Below are positions 23,915 to 23,929 of a stretch of 23,929 nucleotides of DNA, one piece after another; positions within the stretch are counted from its first letter, which is position 1, and every line of letters begins with the position of its first letter. The notes under the pieces were generated by a model that saw only the letters and a program-made list of their open reading frames with translations, was not told the DNA's origin and did no database searches. Position numbers and translations under genes: made by a program. The stretch lies in assembly GCA_013150955.1 (NCBI GenBank), contig JAADJD010000060.1, positions 1-23,929 of the forward strand, read 5' to 3'. This DNA comes from Calditrichota bacterium. Lineage in GTDB: Bacteria > Calditrichota > Calditrichia > RBG-13-44-9 > J042.

Positions 23915-23929
23915 GAAGAATCTCCTGGC

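Overview
The window looks like a chromosomal segment of a bacterium of the FCB superphylum, plausibly Calditrichota or a related lineage. This is an inference from gene content. The main support is a C-terminal sorting domain of the type IX secretion style (Asn-Pro-Asn-Pro-Phe-Asn-Pro box) on a large repeat protein, a second small protein ending in a similar domain, many secreted beta-propeller enzymes, and AGGAGG-type ribosome binding sites. No rRNA, tRNA, CRISPR array, transposase or phage gene was recognised.

Layout. Positions 1-2699 (minus) hold most of a secreted repeat protein of 13 clear and one degenerate copy of a ~54-residue blade-like repeat. The gene is cut by the window edge and broken by a frameshift near 1790, with a probable second one in the signal-peptide region. 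An MBL-fold hydrolase (3261-4073, minus) and a TPR lipoprotein (4210-5187, plus) diverge from back-to-back promoters. Next come a periplasmic S9 prolyl-oligopeptidase-type enzyme (5591-8383, minus), a small sorting-domain protein (8588-9088, minus) and, divergently, a 1089-residue PD40-propeller/amidohydrolase fusion (9521-12790, plus).

Positions 13409-20303 form a signalling block. Two paralogous XRE-type regulators (13409-13807 and 19917-20303, both plus) bracket a hybrid histidine kinase (16616-19273, minus) and a chemoreceptor-like protein with GAF and methyl-accepting domains (13864-16482, minus). The sequence ATTCGGTA occurs in three intergenic gaps of this block, and both regulators are preceded by leaders with very short, SD-led reading frames and hairpins. 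A homoserine dehydrogenase (20758-21804) and an NAD(P)-dependent aldehyde dehydrogenase (22372-23823) follow on the plus strand, and a terminator closes the window.

The most striking unexplained structure is a dispersed 164-190 bp palindrome-armed repeat, present five times plus one half copy and one end fragment. All lie between genes (3069, 5318, 20426, 21794, 22066, 22230, 23831). Its arms carry paired CGAAT/ATTCG pentamers 9 nt apart around a conserved asymmetric core. One copy supplies the stop codon of the homoserine dehydrogenase gene. It could be a non-autonomous mobile element, a 3'-end structured RNA or a protein-binding array. It is the best candidate here for something undescribed.
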